Counted from the first letter of the stretch, positions 28,907 to 38,758 are shown. The stretch is DNA of 48,713 bases from Deltaproteobacteria bacterium (GCA_020850995.1 JADZDP010000228.1:1-48713), one strand, 5' to 3'. The notes: generated from the sequence alone by a model not told the origin. Program-made: numbers and translations.

Positions 28907-31606
28907 TCAGGCCGGCACGGCGAGGAGGTCGCCCGCCGCGACCGTTGAAGTCAGGGTGCCCGGAAAGAGCGCATACACCGGCCAGGCGACGCCGGCAGGC
29001 ACCTCGACGTCGCCACGGAGCAGCGCCACGAACGCTGTCCCCACCGCCTGCAGCGAGAGCGCCAGCGCTCCCGCACGTGCCACGCCATCGCCGCGGTGCA
29101 GGCGGCGCAGGAACGCGAGGGGCGTCTCGTGCGGATCGCGCCGCAGCACCACGACATCGCCGCTGCGTCGGCGCAGCCGCACCTCGGCGGCCCGGGCGGC
29201 GGCGTGCAGCAGCGCGAGGTCACGCATGGTGGCCCGCGCCCCGCTCGTGAAGTACGCGATGCTGTCGGGCACGCGCCGCTGAATCGCGCGGTTCGACGTT
29301 GCCACGTTGTTGAACTGGGGTTGACCCGTCGAGTAGCCGTCGATCCAGTGCAGCTCGCGGCGCTGCAGATCCACCACGGCCGGCAGGAACGCACCGTTTT
29401 GGCCCTGCAGGTCGAAGCGCAACGCCACCGTCTGCGGGTCGAAGGGCGTCGCGCCTGCGCGTGGCTGCAAGGCGTCGTCGCGCAGCATCACGCCCGCAAA
29501 CCCACGCTCGAGCTGCGAGAAGGGGAGGCCGGCGTAGTTGTTGACCACCATGACGGCAAAGCGGTGGCCCGCCGCCACCGCTCCCGCGAGATCGACGTCG
29601 ACGAACTCGCTGGCGCCGAGGGGGAACGGCGCGCTCGTGAGATCTCCGCTCGACACCGCGACGGGCGTGCCACCGAGGCCCGCCAGGCTGAGCTGGTAGT
29701 AACTGCACACGCCGGTATGGCGCCAGCTCTCGTCGTAGAAGCCGACGGAGAGGTCCACGTCGGTCCGCTCGCCGTCCGGCGGCTGGCACCAGTGCAGGAA
29801 CAGGCGCAGCCCGAGGCTCGCGGGGATCTCGACGCGCGAACCGCGCGGCAGCGAGACCGCCCCGCGGCTCGCCGTGCGCTCGTTGAACGGCGCGATGATG
29901 TCGGCCAGGGCTTCGTCGACGAGCGCGACGTCCACGGGCCCGCAGCGCGCGAAGCGGGCGAGCAGCGCACCCTCCACGATCTCCAGCGCCGGCGCGATCG
30001 CTTCCGCGGAGAGCGGCGCGCGCCGGTCGGGGATCGAGGTCACCTTGCTCACGTCGCCCTTGGGGAACACCACGCGCACCGGCAGCGGCGCCCGGCGCCG
30101 CGGCAGCAGCGCGGCCAGCGAGAGCAGCAGCGGGACGCTCATGCGATCGGCGTTGGCCGCGAGCGCGTCGAGCACCTTCCCGCGCGCCCGCGCGTCGTCG
30201 CCGGCGCGCCGCAGCAGCAGGTCCACGCGGCGCCCGAGCTCCCCGGGTCGCGCCGCGAGCGCTTGCGCCGCCGCGCCCATGTCGCCGCCAGCGAGGGCGC
30301 GCTCCATGCGCCGGGAGAAGGTGTCTGGGGCGGGAGCGGCCACCCCTTGGGGATCGCGGCCCCGCACGACGAGGAAGCCGTACGCGACCTTGGGGAAGCG
30401 AGCCTGGTAGTCGTGGGGGTGCAACAGCTCCCCCACGCCGACCCACCAGCTCCGATGGCGCAGCATGTCCTCGACCAGCGCATCGCCATCAAGCCCCTCC
30501 AGCAGCGACAGCAGCGCGCGCCGGAGGGGGCGGCGGATCCTCGTGCGCTTGAAGCGGCGCACGGTGCTCGCCACCCAGACCTCCGAGGGCAGCGCGCCGC
30601 GCGCGCCGAGGGCGGCGAGCAGCGCATCGGCGGTCCGCCGCCAGAGCGGGTGCGTCTCTGCCGCCACGCGCACGCGACGCGTCAGCGTCTCGCCCTGCAG
30701 GGCGGGCGCCGCACCACACAGCACCGCGAGGATGCGCAACACGTCCGTGGCGCTCTTGATGAACGGTGCGGCGCTCGGCACCACGTCGAGGGGCGGCAGC
30801 TCCGTCATCAGCGTGCCAAACACCCACGCGACGTTCTCGCGCACCACGATGCTCTCCGGCAGCCACGGCAGCACGCGCGCCCCGTACGCGCGCACCAGGC
30901 GCCGGAGGTCGTCGCTGTCCATGGGCGAGAGCGCCTGCGGCCGCGCGCAGAATGACTGCACGAGCAGGCGCGCCTCGAGGTCGAGGTCTTCGCACACGTC
31001 GATGACGCGAAAGACGGTGGGCGCGATCGGGACCGTGGCCTTGAGCGGGCGCGGCGGGTCCTGGAAGAACGGCGAGTCGCGGTCGACGGCGCCGCCGCAG
31101 ATGGGACAGGCAGACACCGCGCTGCCGTCGAAGCACGCGTCGCACACCACGTGGCCGCAGGGCGTGAGCACGTGCGTGGCGCTGTCCTTCCGGGCCGAGC
31201 CGCACCAGATGCACGGCTGCCCCGCGGTCTGCAGGTAGTGCACGAGCACGCGCTGCCACCAGAGCGCCGTGGTGTCGGCGGGGATGTCTTCGGGGAAGCG
31301 CCGGAACAGCGGCTCGTGCTGCACGCCTCCGCCTCGCGCGAGGACGATGGCATCGAGGACCCAGGAGCGCAGGAGCGAGAGCGCGTCTGGGCCCGCGTCC
31401 GACCAGCGCGCGATGAGGCGCTGGCTGGGCATGAGCCCGAGCGCGGCGAGCTCCATGGCGAGCGCCCGGGCGGCAACCGCGGCCCGCGCGGCCTGGCTCG
31501 GGGCCGGCCCTGCCGGCGGGGTCACCACGACGCCGCGGCGGCGAAGCACGATCTCCGCGACCACGTGCTGGGGATGGCGGGCCTCGAACAGGTGGTCTGT
31601 GCTCAT
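28907..31606 (-). CDS. Bacterial RING-finger protein with TerD-like C-terminal region (MXAN_6230/SCO0854 type)
   Basis: 899 residues. A C3HC4 RING is complete at C132, C135, C150, H152, C155, C158, C167 and C170 (CIWC, PCGHVVCDAC, CPIC). The middle is helical. Residues ~590-740 (VDVDLSVGFYDESW, ASEFVDVDLAG, VMVVNNYAGLPF) resemble the strands of TerD/stress-protein domains. The arrangement recalls the MXAN_6230/SCO0854 family shared by myxobacteria and actinobacteria, whose function is not established. RING fingers usually recruit ubiquitin-conjugating enzymes, but no E1, E2 or ubiquitin-like gene is in the window, so ligase activity is unproven. ATG 31606 has GAGGG 7 nt upstream, right behind an intrinsic terminator. 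Confidence 0.75.
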   Translation of the reverse strand: MSTDHLFEARHPQHVVAEIVLRRRGVVVTPPAGPAPSQAARAAVAARALAMELAALGLMPSQRLIARWSDAGPDALSLLRSWVLDAIVLARGGGVQHEPLFRRFPEDIPADTTALWWQRVLVHYLQTAGQPCIWCGSARKDSATHVLTPCGHVVCDACFDGSAVSACPICGGAVDRDSPFFQDPPRPLKATVPIAPTVFRVIDVCEDLDLEARLLVQSFCARPQALSPMDSDDLRRLVRAYGARVLPWLPESIVVRENVAWVFGTLMTELPPLDVVPSAAPFIKSATDVLRILAVLCGAAPALQGETLTRRVRVAAETHPLWRRTADALLAALGARGALPSEVWVASTVRRFKRTRIRRPLRRALLSLLEGLDGDALVEDMLRHRSWWVGVGELLHPHDYQARFPKVAYGFLVVRGRDPQGVAAPAPDTFSRRMERALAGGDMGAAAQALAARPGELGRRVDLLLRRAGDDARARGKVLDALAANADRMSVPLLLSLAALLPRRRAPLPVRVVFPKGDVSKVTSIPDRRAPLSAEAIAPALEIVEGALLARFARCGPVDVALVDEALADIIAPFNERTASRGAVSLPRGSRVEIPASLGLRLFLHWCQPPDGERTDVDLSVGFYDESWRHTGVCSYYQLSLAGLGGTPVAVSSGDLTSAPFPLGASEFVDVDLAGAVAAGHRFAVMVVNNYAGLPFSQLERGFAGVMLRDDALQPRAGATPFDPQTVALRFDLQGQNGAFLPAVVDLQRRELHWIDGYSTGQPQFNNVATSNRAIQRRVPDSIAYFTSGARATMRDLALLHAAARAAEVRLRRRSGDVVVLRRDPHETPLAFLRRLHRGDGVARAGALALSLQAVGTAFVALLRGDVEVPAGVAWPVYALFPGTLTSTVAAGDLLAVPA

Positions 31607-31625
31607 GGCGCGGCCCTCGGGGCGG

Positions 31626-31651
31626 AAAGAAAAACGCGGGAGGACCCGCGT
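31626..31651 (-). terminator. Intrinsic terminator just before the RING gene (attenuator candidate)
   Basis: On the minus strand ACGCGGG-TCCT-CCCGCGT is followed by TTTTTCTTT. The T run ends about 8 nt before the RING gene's GAGGG and 20 nt before its ATG. It is about 272 nt downstream of the tnaA stop. Either it ends tnaA transcripts, or it conditionally stops the RING transcript. Confidence 0.8.
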
Positions 31652-31922
31652 GAAGGAAATCGCCCGAGCTGGTTGCCAGATTGAGAAGGAAGCCCGGACT
31701 CAGCCTTCCACGCGACGCTGCCACGGGCGTCGGTGGCGCGGCAAGCAGCGTGGCGCGCGCTAACTCCGGCCGCCCCAAGGACCGTCGCAGTATGCGGCGG
31801 ACCTTGGCGAGCGGCGCGAGCCGCGCAGCGGAGTTGGGGGGATCCGCGCCCCGCTGCGCCGGCGCGGAGGGGTCTGCACCAGCCAAAAAACCCGGGCGTC
31901 GTCGCAATCTCGCGATGACCCC
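31652..31922 (-). other. Structured 271-bp region between tnaA and the RING gene, possible cis-regulatory leader
   Basis: No gene. In minus-strand order: an 8-bp stem (31868-31861 with 31850-31843); an outer 7-bp stem (31835-31829 with 31768-31762) enclosing a 33-nt near-palindrome (31807-31775; CCAAGG...CCTTGG ends, CGCA-TAC-TGCG tip); then a 10-bp stem with one bulge (31736-31727 with 31718-31708); then the terminator at 31651-31626. A T6 run at 31885-31890 could end tnaA transcripts earlier but has only a weak stem. No promoter for the RING gene could be identified in it. Confidence 0.45.
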
Positions 31923-33296
31923 TCAGAGCGGCGCGAAGCGCGCGGTGAAGTGCCGCAGCGAGGCCGGCTGCTCCACGATGCGCATGCCCCGCAAGCTCTC
32001 GCGCCGCGCGAACACGTGCAGCACCGCCTCCACCACGAAGTCCACGTGGCTCTGCGTGTACACCCGCCGCGGCATGGCCAGGCGCACCAGCTCCATGGCA
32101 GCGGGCTGCTCGCTGCCGTCGGGGCGCTTGCCAAACATCGCCGTTCCGATCTCGCAGCCGCGGATGCCGCCCTCGCGGTACAGCTCCACCGCCAAGGCCT
32201 GCCCCGGGTACTGCAGGGGCGGGATGTGGCGCAGCATGCGCTTGGCGTCGAGGTACACGGCGTGCCCGCCGGGGGGCTCCACCATGGGCACGCCGGCTGC
32301 GCACAGCTTGTCCGCCAGGTACTCCACGGCGCGCACGCGGTAGCGCAGGTAGCTCTCGTCCACCACCTCGCTGAGGCCCTGGGCGATGGCGTCGAGGTCG
32401 CGGCCGGCGAGCCCGCCGTAGGTGGGGAAGCCCTCCGTGAGGATGAGCAGCTCGCGGCACTTCTGCGCGAGCGCGCCGTCGTTCATGGCCAGCCAGCCGC
32501 CGATGTTGGCCAGGCCGTCCTTCTTGGCCGACATGGTCATGCCGTCGGCAAGCGCGGCGATGTCGCGCACGATCTCCTTGATGGAGCGCCCGCGCTGCGC
32601 CTCTTCACGCTCGCGGATGAACCAGGCGTTCTCGGCGAAGCGGCACGCGTCCAAGAAGAGCGGCACCTGGAAGCGATCGCACACGGCGCGCACCGCGCGC
32701 AGGTTCTCGAGGCTGACGGGCTGCCCGCCGCCGGAGTTGTTGGTGATGGTGACCATCACCAGCGGCACCTCGCCCTTGCGCGCCTCGAGCAGGCGCGTGA
32801 GCGCGCCCACGTCCATGTTGCCCTTGAAGGGGTGACGCAGCGCCGGGTCTTTGCCCTCGGGGATCACCAGGTCCACCGCCTCGGCGCCGGAGTGCTCGAC
32901 GTTGGCGCGGGTGGTGTCGAAGTGCGTGTTGTTGGGGATGACCTTGCCCTTGCCGCCCACCACCGAGAACAAGATCTTCTCGGCCGCGCGGCCCTGGTGC
33001 GTGGGGATGAGGTGCGCGAAGGGGAAGAGCGCCTTCACCGCCGCCTCGAAGCGAAACCACGAGGGCGAGCCCGCGTAGCTCTCGTCGCCGCGCTGCAGGG
33101 CCGCCCACTGCTCGGCGCTCATGGCCCCGGTGCCCGAGTCGGTGAGTAGGTCGATGATGACGTCGTCGGAAGCGAGCGCGAACAGGTTGTAGCCCGCCTT
33201 GCCCAACAGCTCTTCGCGCTCGGCGCGCGTGGTCAGGCGCAGCGGCTCGACGCTCTTGACGCGAAACGGTTCGATGATGGTCGAGAAGCCTTCCAC
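31923..33296 (-). CDS. tnaA: Tryptophanase (PLP-dependent tryptophan indole-lyase)
   Basis: 457 residues of the tryptophanase/tyrosine phenol-lyase family: IDLLTDSGTGAMS, GDESYAGS, IPTHQGRAAE, ITNNSGGGQPVS, DACRFAENAWFI, MSAKKDG (PLP lysine), FPTYGGLAGRD. At discriminating positions it follows tryptophanase: FDTT (Asp, where TPL has Thr), RGCEIG (Ile, where TPL has Arg) and LRHFTARF (His, where TPL has Phe). The Arg after FDTT is TPL-like. It would release indole, pyruvate and ammonia from tryptophan. GTG 33296 has GGAGG 4 nt upstream. There is no tnaC or permease beside it. Divergent from a Ser/Thr kinase across a 274-bp gap. Confidence 0.88.
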   Translation of the reverse strand: MEGFSTIIEPFRVKSVEPLRLTTRAEREELLGKAGYNLFALASDDVIIDLLTDSGTGAMSAEQWAALQRGDESYAGSPSWFRFEAAVKALFPFAHLIPTHQGRAAEKILFSVVGGKGKVIPNNTHFDTTRANVEHSGAEAVDLVIPEGKDPALRHPFKGNMDVGALTRLLEARKGEVPLVMVTITNNSGGGQPVSLENLRAVRAVCDRFQVPLFLDACRFAENAWFIREREEAQRGRSIKEIVRDIAALADGMTMSAKKDGLANIGGWLAMNDGALAQKCRELLILTEGFPTYGGLAGRDLDAIAQGLSEVVDESYLRYRVRAVEYLADKLCAAGVPMVEPPGGHAVYLDAKRMLRHIPPLQYPGQALAVELYREGGIRGCEIGTAMFGKRPDGSEQPAAMELVRLAMPRRVYTQSHVDFVVEAVLHVFARRESLRGMRIVEQPASLRHFTARFAPL

Positions 33297-33397
33297 GTTG
33301 CCTCCGCGCGGCTGCTCGATGGGCGCGCCGCCGGCGTCATTCGCTGCGATTCCCCGCCGCTCGTCAATGGTGGACGCCCTGGTCCACAGCACCGCGC

Positions 33398-33560
33398 TAC
33401 AGCGGAGGTCGGTTGCATTGATCGAGCCCGGCGCAGGGACTTGCCAGGAGCCCAAGGAGCACCGCAGCCGCGTACCTCGCGGTAGGCGGCGAGGACGCGA
33501 CGCAGGGATCGTGGCAAGGACCAAGCCCGGCGACCATCAATGTACCTGACCTCCGCTGTA
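33398..33560. repeat. 25-bp inverted repeat pair (33398-33422 / 33536-33560) in the tnaA-kinase divergent promoter region
   Basis: The arms match at 22 of 25 positions, including an unbroken 13 bp (TACAGCGGAGGTC and its complement). They are 113 bp apart and face outward, one towards each divergent gene. The right arm runs into the hexamer preceding the kinase start. They could be twin promoters or operators for one regulator, or the ends of a 163-bp MITE-like element; no target duplication is visible. Confidence 0.65.
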
Positions 33561-33564
33561 AGAT
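33559..33564 (+). promoter_or_regulatory. Candidate -10 hexamer (TAAGAT), leaderless kinase gene
   Basis: TAAGAT ends 6 nt before GTG 33571 and overlaps the end of the inverted-repeat arm. The decamer CCGCTGTAAG around it recurs at 38803-38812 upstream of the HD-ThiE gene. Confidence 0.5.
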
Positions 33565-33570
33565 GCGGCG

Positions 33571-35046
<1,476 letters not shown>

Positions 35047-35189
35047 CGCGGGATCGCGTCCAATCGTGCGCCGCGTCCCCGCCCGGCGTGCCCGAGCCCT
35101 TGCGCACGTCGGTGTGCGGTGCGGACCACCGTCGGCCGCCGCAACGTGACGGCTGCTACGTCCTGCCGCGGGCTGCATCGAAGGCCCGT

Positions 35190-35205
35190 TGGCGCAGCGC
35201 TTGCG
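35190..35205 (+). promoter_or_regulatory. Sigma-54-type (-24/-12) promoter candidate for the PilZ gene
   Basis: TTGGCGC-AGCGC-TTGCG carries the GG and GC doublets at the required 12-nt offset (35191 and 35203) and matches TGGCRC-N5-TTGC. The start of transcription would be near 35216, leaving a 20-nt leader with GGGGAG before ATG 35236. The rest of the 189-bp gap (35047-35235) shows nothing else. Confidence 0.55.
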
Positions 35206-35235
35206 CTAGGGCAGACGACATCCCGGGGAGCTCCC

Positions 35236-35769
35236 ATGGCCAGCCACGTCCACATGTATGTCAGCCCTCGGCGCGACACCGACCTGCCCGCCAGCGCGGC
35301 CGAGCGTCGGCGCGCGCCGCGGCACCGCGCCCACGTCCCTGTCGAGGTGCGCTCCGGCGGCTTCCTGGTCGCCGACACCATCGACGTGAGTCGGCACGCG
35401 GTGCTGGTGCCGGGCGACGGCGGCTTCAAGCTCGGCAGCGCGGTGGCGCTGGTGGCGCAGCTCCCCGACGGGCCCATGCGCGCCATGGCGGTGCCCGTGC
35501 GTCAAGAGCTCGATCGCGACGGCAGGGTGCGGGCCACGGCGCTGGTCTTCTTCGGCGTCGGCACCGAGCTGCGGCGGCGCTGGGAGCGCTTCGTGGCGGG
35601 CGTCGCGGGCCTGCCCTCGAACGGCGGCACGCAGCAGCGCCCCTGGGAGTACGGCTTCGTGGCCGCTCGCCTGGGCGGCGCGCCGCTCGATCGCATCGAG
35701 GTCGCCCTCGACGACGAGGATCTCTTCGATCCCGACGTCACCGAGAGCGCCGCTACCCCAGGAGCATGA
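35236..35769 (+). CDS. PilZ-like domain protein, probably altered in c-di-GMP binding
   Basis: 177 residues. ERRRAPRHRAHVPVEV supplies the Arg-rich switch of PilZ domains and IDVSRHAVLV sits where DxSxxG is expected, but the Gly is Ala, so binding of cyclic di-GMP is uncertain. A C-terminal acidic extension (IEVALDDEDLFDPD) follows. ATG 35236 has GGGGAG 5 nt upstream; a longer frame upstream lacks support. The last 17 bp overlap the end of the convergent moeA gene. Confidence 0.6.
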   Translation: MASHVHMYVSPRRDTDLPASAAERRRAPRHRAHVPVEVRSGGFLVADTIDVSRHAVLVPGDGGFKLGSAVALVAQLPDGPMRAMAVPVRQELDRDGRVRATALVFFGVGTELRRRWERFVAGVAGLPSNGGTQQRPWEYGFVAARLGGAPLDRIEVALDDEDLFDPDVTESAATPGA

Positions 35770-37009
35770 GCTGCACGCGCTCGCCCGCGGCGAGCGCGGT
35801 GGCGTCCCGCGGTAGGCGCACCAGCGCGTCGGCGTCGGCGAGCCCCGAGATCTGGTGCGAGCCCTGCGCGTCGAGCAAAGTGGCCACGAGCCCACCGTCG
35901 ACGCTGGCCACGCGCGCGCGCGCCCAGTGCTCGAGGCCGGCCTTCTTCTTGGTGCCCTCGGCGAGCACTGCCGTGAGCAAGGGGCGCATCCAGCGCGCAG
36001 GCGAGAGGCCGAGGAGCTTCTTGAGCGCCGGCCGCACGAAGAGCTCGAAGCTCACCATGGCGCTGACGGGGTTCCCGGGTAAGCCGAACACGTACTGCGC
36101 GGCGCGCCCATCGCCGCGGCGGCCGAAGGCCACGGGCTTGCCGGGTCGCATGGCTACGCGCCACAGCGTGAGCGCGCAGCCGAGCTCGGCCAGCGCGGGG
36201 CGCACGAAGTCGTGCGTGCCCATGGACACGCCGCCCACGGTGACGAGCACGTCGGCGAAGGTGGCGTCGTTCATGCGCGCCACGTGATCGGCCAGCGAGT
36301 CGCGCGCGATGCCCAACAGGTGCGCCTCGGCGCCCGCGGCGCGCGCGGCGGCGGCAAGCGCGTAGGCGTTCGAGTTGACGACGTCGCGCGGCGACAAGGA
36401 CGCGCCCGCCTCCACCAGCTCGTCGCCCGACGCCACGATGGCCACCTGCGGGCGGCGCACCACGCGCGCGCTCACGTGGCCGGCGGCGAGCAAGAGGTTC
36501 ATGCGCGCGGGCGTGAGCTCGTCGCCCACGGCGCCCACCAGCGCGCCCTGCTGCACATCTTCGCCGGCCTTGCGCACGTGCTGGCCAGGCGGGGCCGCGG
36601 CCTTCACGCGCACGACGCCGCGCGCGAGCTCGGCCTCGTCGGTGTGCTCGCGCATCACCACCGCTTCCACGCCGGGCGGGATGGCGGCGCCCGTCATGAT
36701 GCGCACGGCCTCGCCGGCGCCGAGCGCGCGCGCGCCGGGAGCACCGCCCGCCAGCGCCTCGCCCACCAAGGTCAGCGCCACCGGCGTCTGCTCGCTGGCG
36801 CCGGCCACGTCGGCCACGCGCACGCCCACGCCGTCCATGGCGGAGTTGTCGAAGCCAGGCAGCGCGCGCAGGGAGGAGAGCTCCCTCGAGAGCGCGCGGC
36901 CCGCGGCCAGCGGCAGCGCGAGCAGCTCGTCGGTGAGCGGCGCCACGGCGTCGAGCACGCGGGCGCGCGCCGCGTCGACGCTCAGGAGATCTTCGTGCGT
37001 GCCGCTCAT
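35753..37009 (-). CDS. moeA: Molybdopterin molybdotransferase
   Basis: 418 residues, normal length. LPGFDNSAMDGVGVR, GEAVRIMTGAAIPPGVEAVV, GDELVE, NSNAYALAA, VTVGGVSMGTHDFV, MRPGKPVAFG and GLPGNPVSAMVSFELFV mark domains I-IV of MoeA. It inserts molybdate into adenylated molybdopterin. ATG 37009 overlaps the stop of the upstream cytochrome gene (ATGA), suggesting coupled translation. No other moa/mob gene is in the window. Confidence 0.95.
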   Translation of the reverse strand: MSGTHEDLLSVDAARARVLDAVAPLTDELLALPLAAGRALSRELSSLRALPGFDNSAMDGVGVRVADVAGASEQTPVALTLVGEALAGGAPGARALGAGEAVRIMTGAAIPPGVEAVVMREHTDEAELARGVVRVKAAAPPGQHVRKAGEDVQQGALVGAVGDELTPARMNLLLAAGHVSARVVRRPQVAIVASGDELVEAGASLSPRDVVNSNAYALAAAARAAGAEAHLLGIARDSLADHVARMNDATFADVLVTVGGVSMGTHDFVRPALAELGCALTLWRVAMRPGKPVAFGRRGDGRAAQYVFGLPGNPVSAMVSFELFVRPALKKLLGLSPARWMRPLLTAVLAEGTKKKAGLEHWARARVASVDGGLVATLLDAQGSHQISGLADADALVRLPRDATALAAGERVQLMLLG

Positions 37010-38745
37010 GGCGCTCGCTCCATGCCCAGAGGTAGGCCATGCCCGGGCCCGAGGATCAACCGGCGCCGGTCTTCGAACACGAAGCTCTCGCTGGTGGCGA
37101 TGTGCGGCACCACGTGGCAGGCGCGACAGCGCGCCTCGGTGGGCGCGCGCACGATGTGCTCCTTGAGCGCGGTGGCGACGTGCGCGCTGCCCGGCCCGTG
37201 GCAGCTCTCGCACTGCACGCCGCCAAAGCCCCCCGGCACCACGTCGGTGGTCTTGCACGGGCCGCCGGGCTCGCCGAAGCCCACGGCGTGGCAGGGCACG
37301 CAGCTTCGGTCCTTGTCTTTGCCCTCGGCCACCAGCGTGTCCCACGCGCGCGCGTGCCCCACCGTGCGCTGCACCACGTTCCCCTGCGCGTCTTTGCTGG
37401 GGCGCACCACCGCCTGCGACGACCAGAAGGCGAGCGCGGCCGCGTGGCAGGCCGCGCATGCCGCCACGCCCACGTAGCGAGCGCTGCCCGGCGCCACCTC
37501 GGGGCAGGGCGCCTCGGCCTCGCAGCGCGCCACCAGTGCGGGCACGCTCGCCTGGTAGGCCGCGAGCGCGGCCTGCGCCGTGGCTTCTTCGGCGCTGCCG
37601 CGGGGCAGGGGCAAGGACCAGGCGCGCAGGTGCGGGCCCGCGGGCGAAGCATGATCCGCGGCGCGCGCCTCGAGCTCGTCGAGCTCGCGCTGCACGGTGG
37701 CGCGCCGCACGTCGAGGAAGGCGCGGCGCGCGGGGTCGGGCTCGCTCCCGATGGCGCTCCTAAGGCTCGCCGCCTTCACCTCGAGCAGGTGGCGGCGCGC
37801 ACGCACACGCTCGGCGCCGTCGTCGAGCGCCAGCACGGCCCCCGGCGCGCGCCCCTCCAGCACCAGCTCGAGCGCGCCCAGGTGCTGCGCCTGCATGCCG
37901 GCGGCCAAGAGCACGGGGCCCACGCCGTCCTCGTCACGCAGGGCTTCGGGCGCCATGGGCAGCTCACCGGGCGCGCGGCCTTGCAGCACGGCGTCGAGGC
38001 CGGGGAGCCCGCGCGTCAGGTCGCGCGTCAGCGCGCGCGGCGCCTGCGCCAGCGCCACCACGGCGCGCGCGCCCTCGCGCACCAGCGCCTGCACCTCCTG
38101 CGCGAGCGCCGCACGCGCCGTGGGCACCTCGGCGGCGCGCTCCACGGTGAAGCCCGTGACGCCCACGGGCACGCCGCCGGCGTCCACGAGCATGCGCGTG
38201 GAGGTGCGCGCGCCGTCACCCAGGGCGCGCGGCAAGCCCACGCCCACCGTGGGGATGCCGGCCCGCGCCAGGCGCGCGTCGCGAAACGCGGGCCCGCGCA
38301 CCTCGTCGAGCGGGCCGAGCGTGGTGGCTGCCAGTCCGAGCCGGCCGAGGGTGCCCACGAGCAGATCGGCGCGCGCCTCGGCCTGGCAGCGATCCGCCGC
38401 GCCGCTGTCGCCAGCGCGCTCGAACAAGAGGTCGCCGCCGTCGAGCAGCACCAGGCGCGCCCCGTAGGCCGCGCGCGCCTCGTGCACAGCGGCCGCCAGG
38501 CGCGCCACGCCGCCCAGGGGATCCGCCGTGCACCCGCACGGCTCCACGTAGCCCTGCACGCTGGCCGTCCACAGCACCAGCACGCGCTCACCCGGCGGCG
38601 GCGGCGTGAAGCGCGCCGGGGTCGCGGGCGCGGCCGCGGTCGTCGGGGGCGCATGCGCCACCGGCCGGCTCGGCGCGCTCACCGGAGTCGGCGCGCAGGC
38701 GGCGAGCGCGATGCTGGCGAGGAGGGGCGTGCGCACGGTGGGCAC
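37006..38745 (-). CDS. Tetraheme cytochrome c lipoprotein with metallophosphatase-like N-domain
   Basis: About 579 residues. The lipobox SIALAAC is near the start. Residues ~45-370 look like a 5'-nucleotidase/UshA-type calcineurin fold (YVEPCGC, GGVARLAAAV, LVLLDGGDLLF), but the NDxHG and GNHE metal motifs are lost and the EPCGC cysteine pair appears instead. The C-terminal part has four CxxCH heme sites: CAACH, CVPCH, CESCH and CRACH. Similar fusions are known from multiheme cytochromes related to c554. It probably carries electrons at the periplasmic face. moeA overlaps it downstream, hinting at a partner molybdoenzyme elsewhere. GTG 38745 is chosen for its TACCCG hexamer; GTG 38736 is an alternative. 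Confidence 0.75.
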   Translation of the reverse strand: MPTVRTPLLASIALAACAPTPVSAPSRPVAHAPPTTAAAPATPARFTPPPPGERVLVLWTASVQGYVEPCGCTADPLGGVARLAAAVHEARAAYGARLVLLDGGDLLFERAGDSGAADRCQAEARADLLVGTLGRLGLAATTLGPLDEVRGPAFRDARLARAGIPTVGVGLPRALGDGARTSTRMLVDAGGVPVGVTGFTVERAAEVPTARAALAQEVQALVREGARAVVALAQAPRALTRDLTRGLPGLDAVLQGRAPGELPMAPEALRDEDGVGPVLLAAGMQAQHLGALELVLEGRAPGAVLALDDGAERVRARRHLLEVKAASLRSAIGSEPDPARRAFLDVRRATVQRELDELEARAADHASPAGPHLRAWSLPLPRGSAEEATAQAALAAYQASVPALVARCEAEAPCPEVAPGSARYVGVAACAACHAAALAFWSSQAVVRPSKDAQGNVVQRTVGHARAWDTLVAEGKDKDRSCVPCHAVGFGEPGGPCKTTDVVPGGFGGVQCESCHGPGSAHVATALKEHIVRAPTEARCRACHVVPHIATSESFVFEDRRRLILGPGHGLPLGMERAP

Positions 38746-38752
38746 GCTAGCG

Positions 38753-38758
38753 CGGGTA
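38753..38758 (-). promoter_or_regulatory. Candidate -10 hexamer (TACCCG) before the cytochrome gene
   Basis: Minus-strand TACCCG ends 7 nt before GTG 38745; there is no Shine-Dalgarno. The weakest member of the leaderless set. Confidence 0.3.

Noticed and set aside
33398..33560. MITE or small transposon between tnaA and the kinase
   Set aside because: The inverted repeats fit, but no target duplication is visible and the repeats align with both promoters, so a regulatory reading is preferred.
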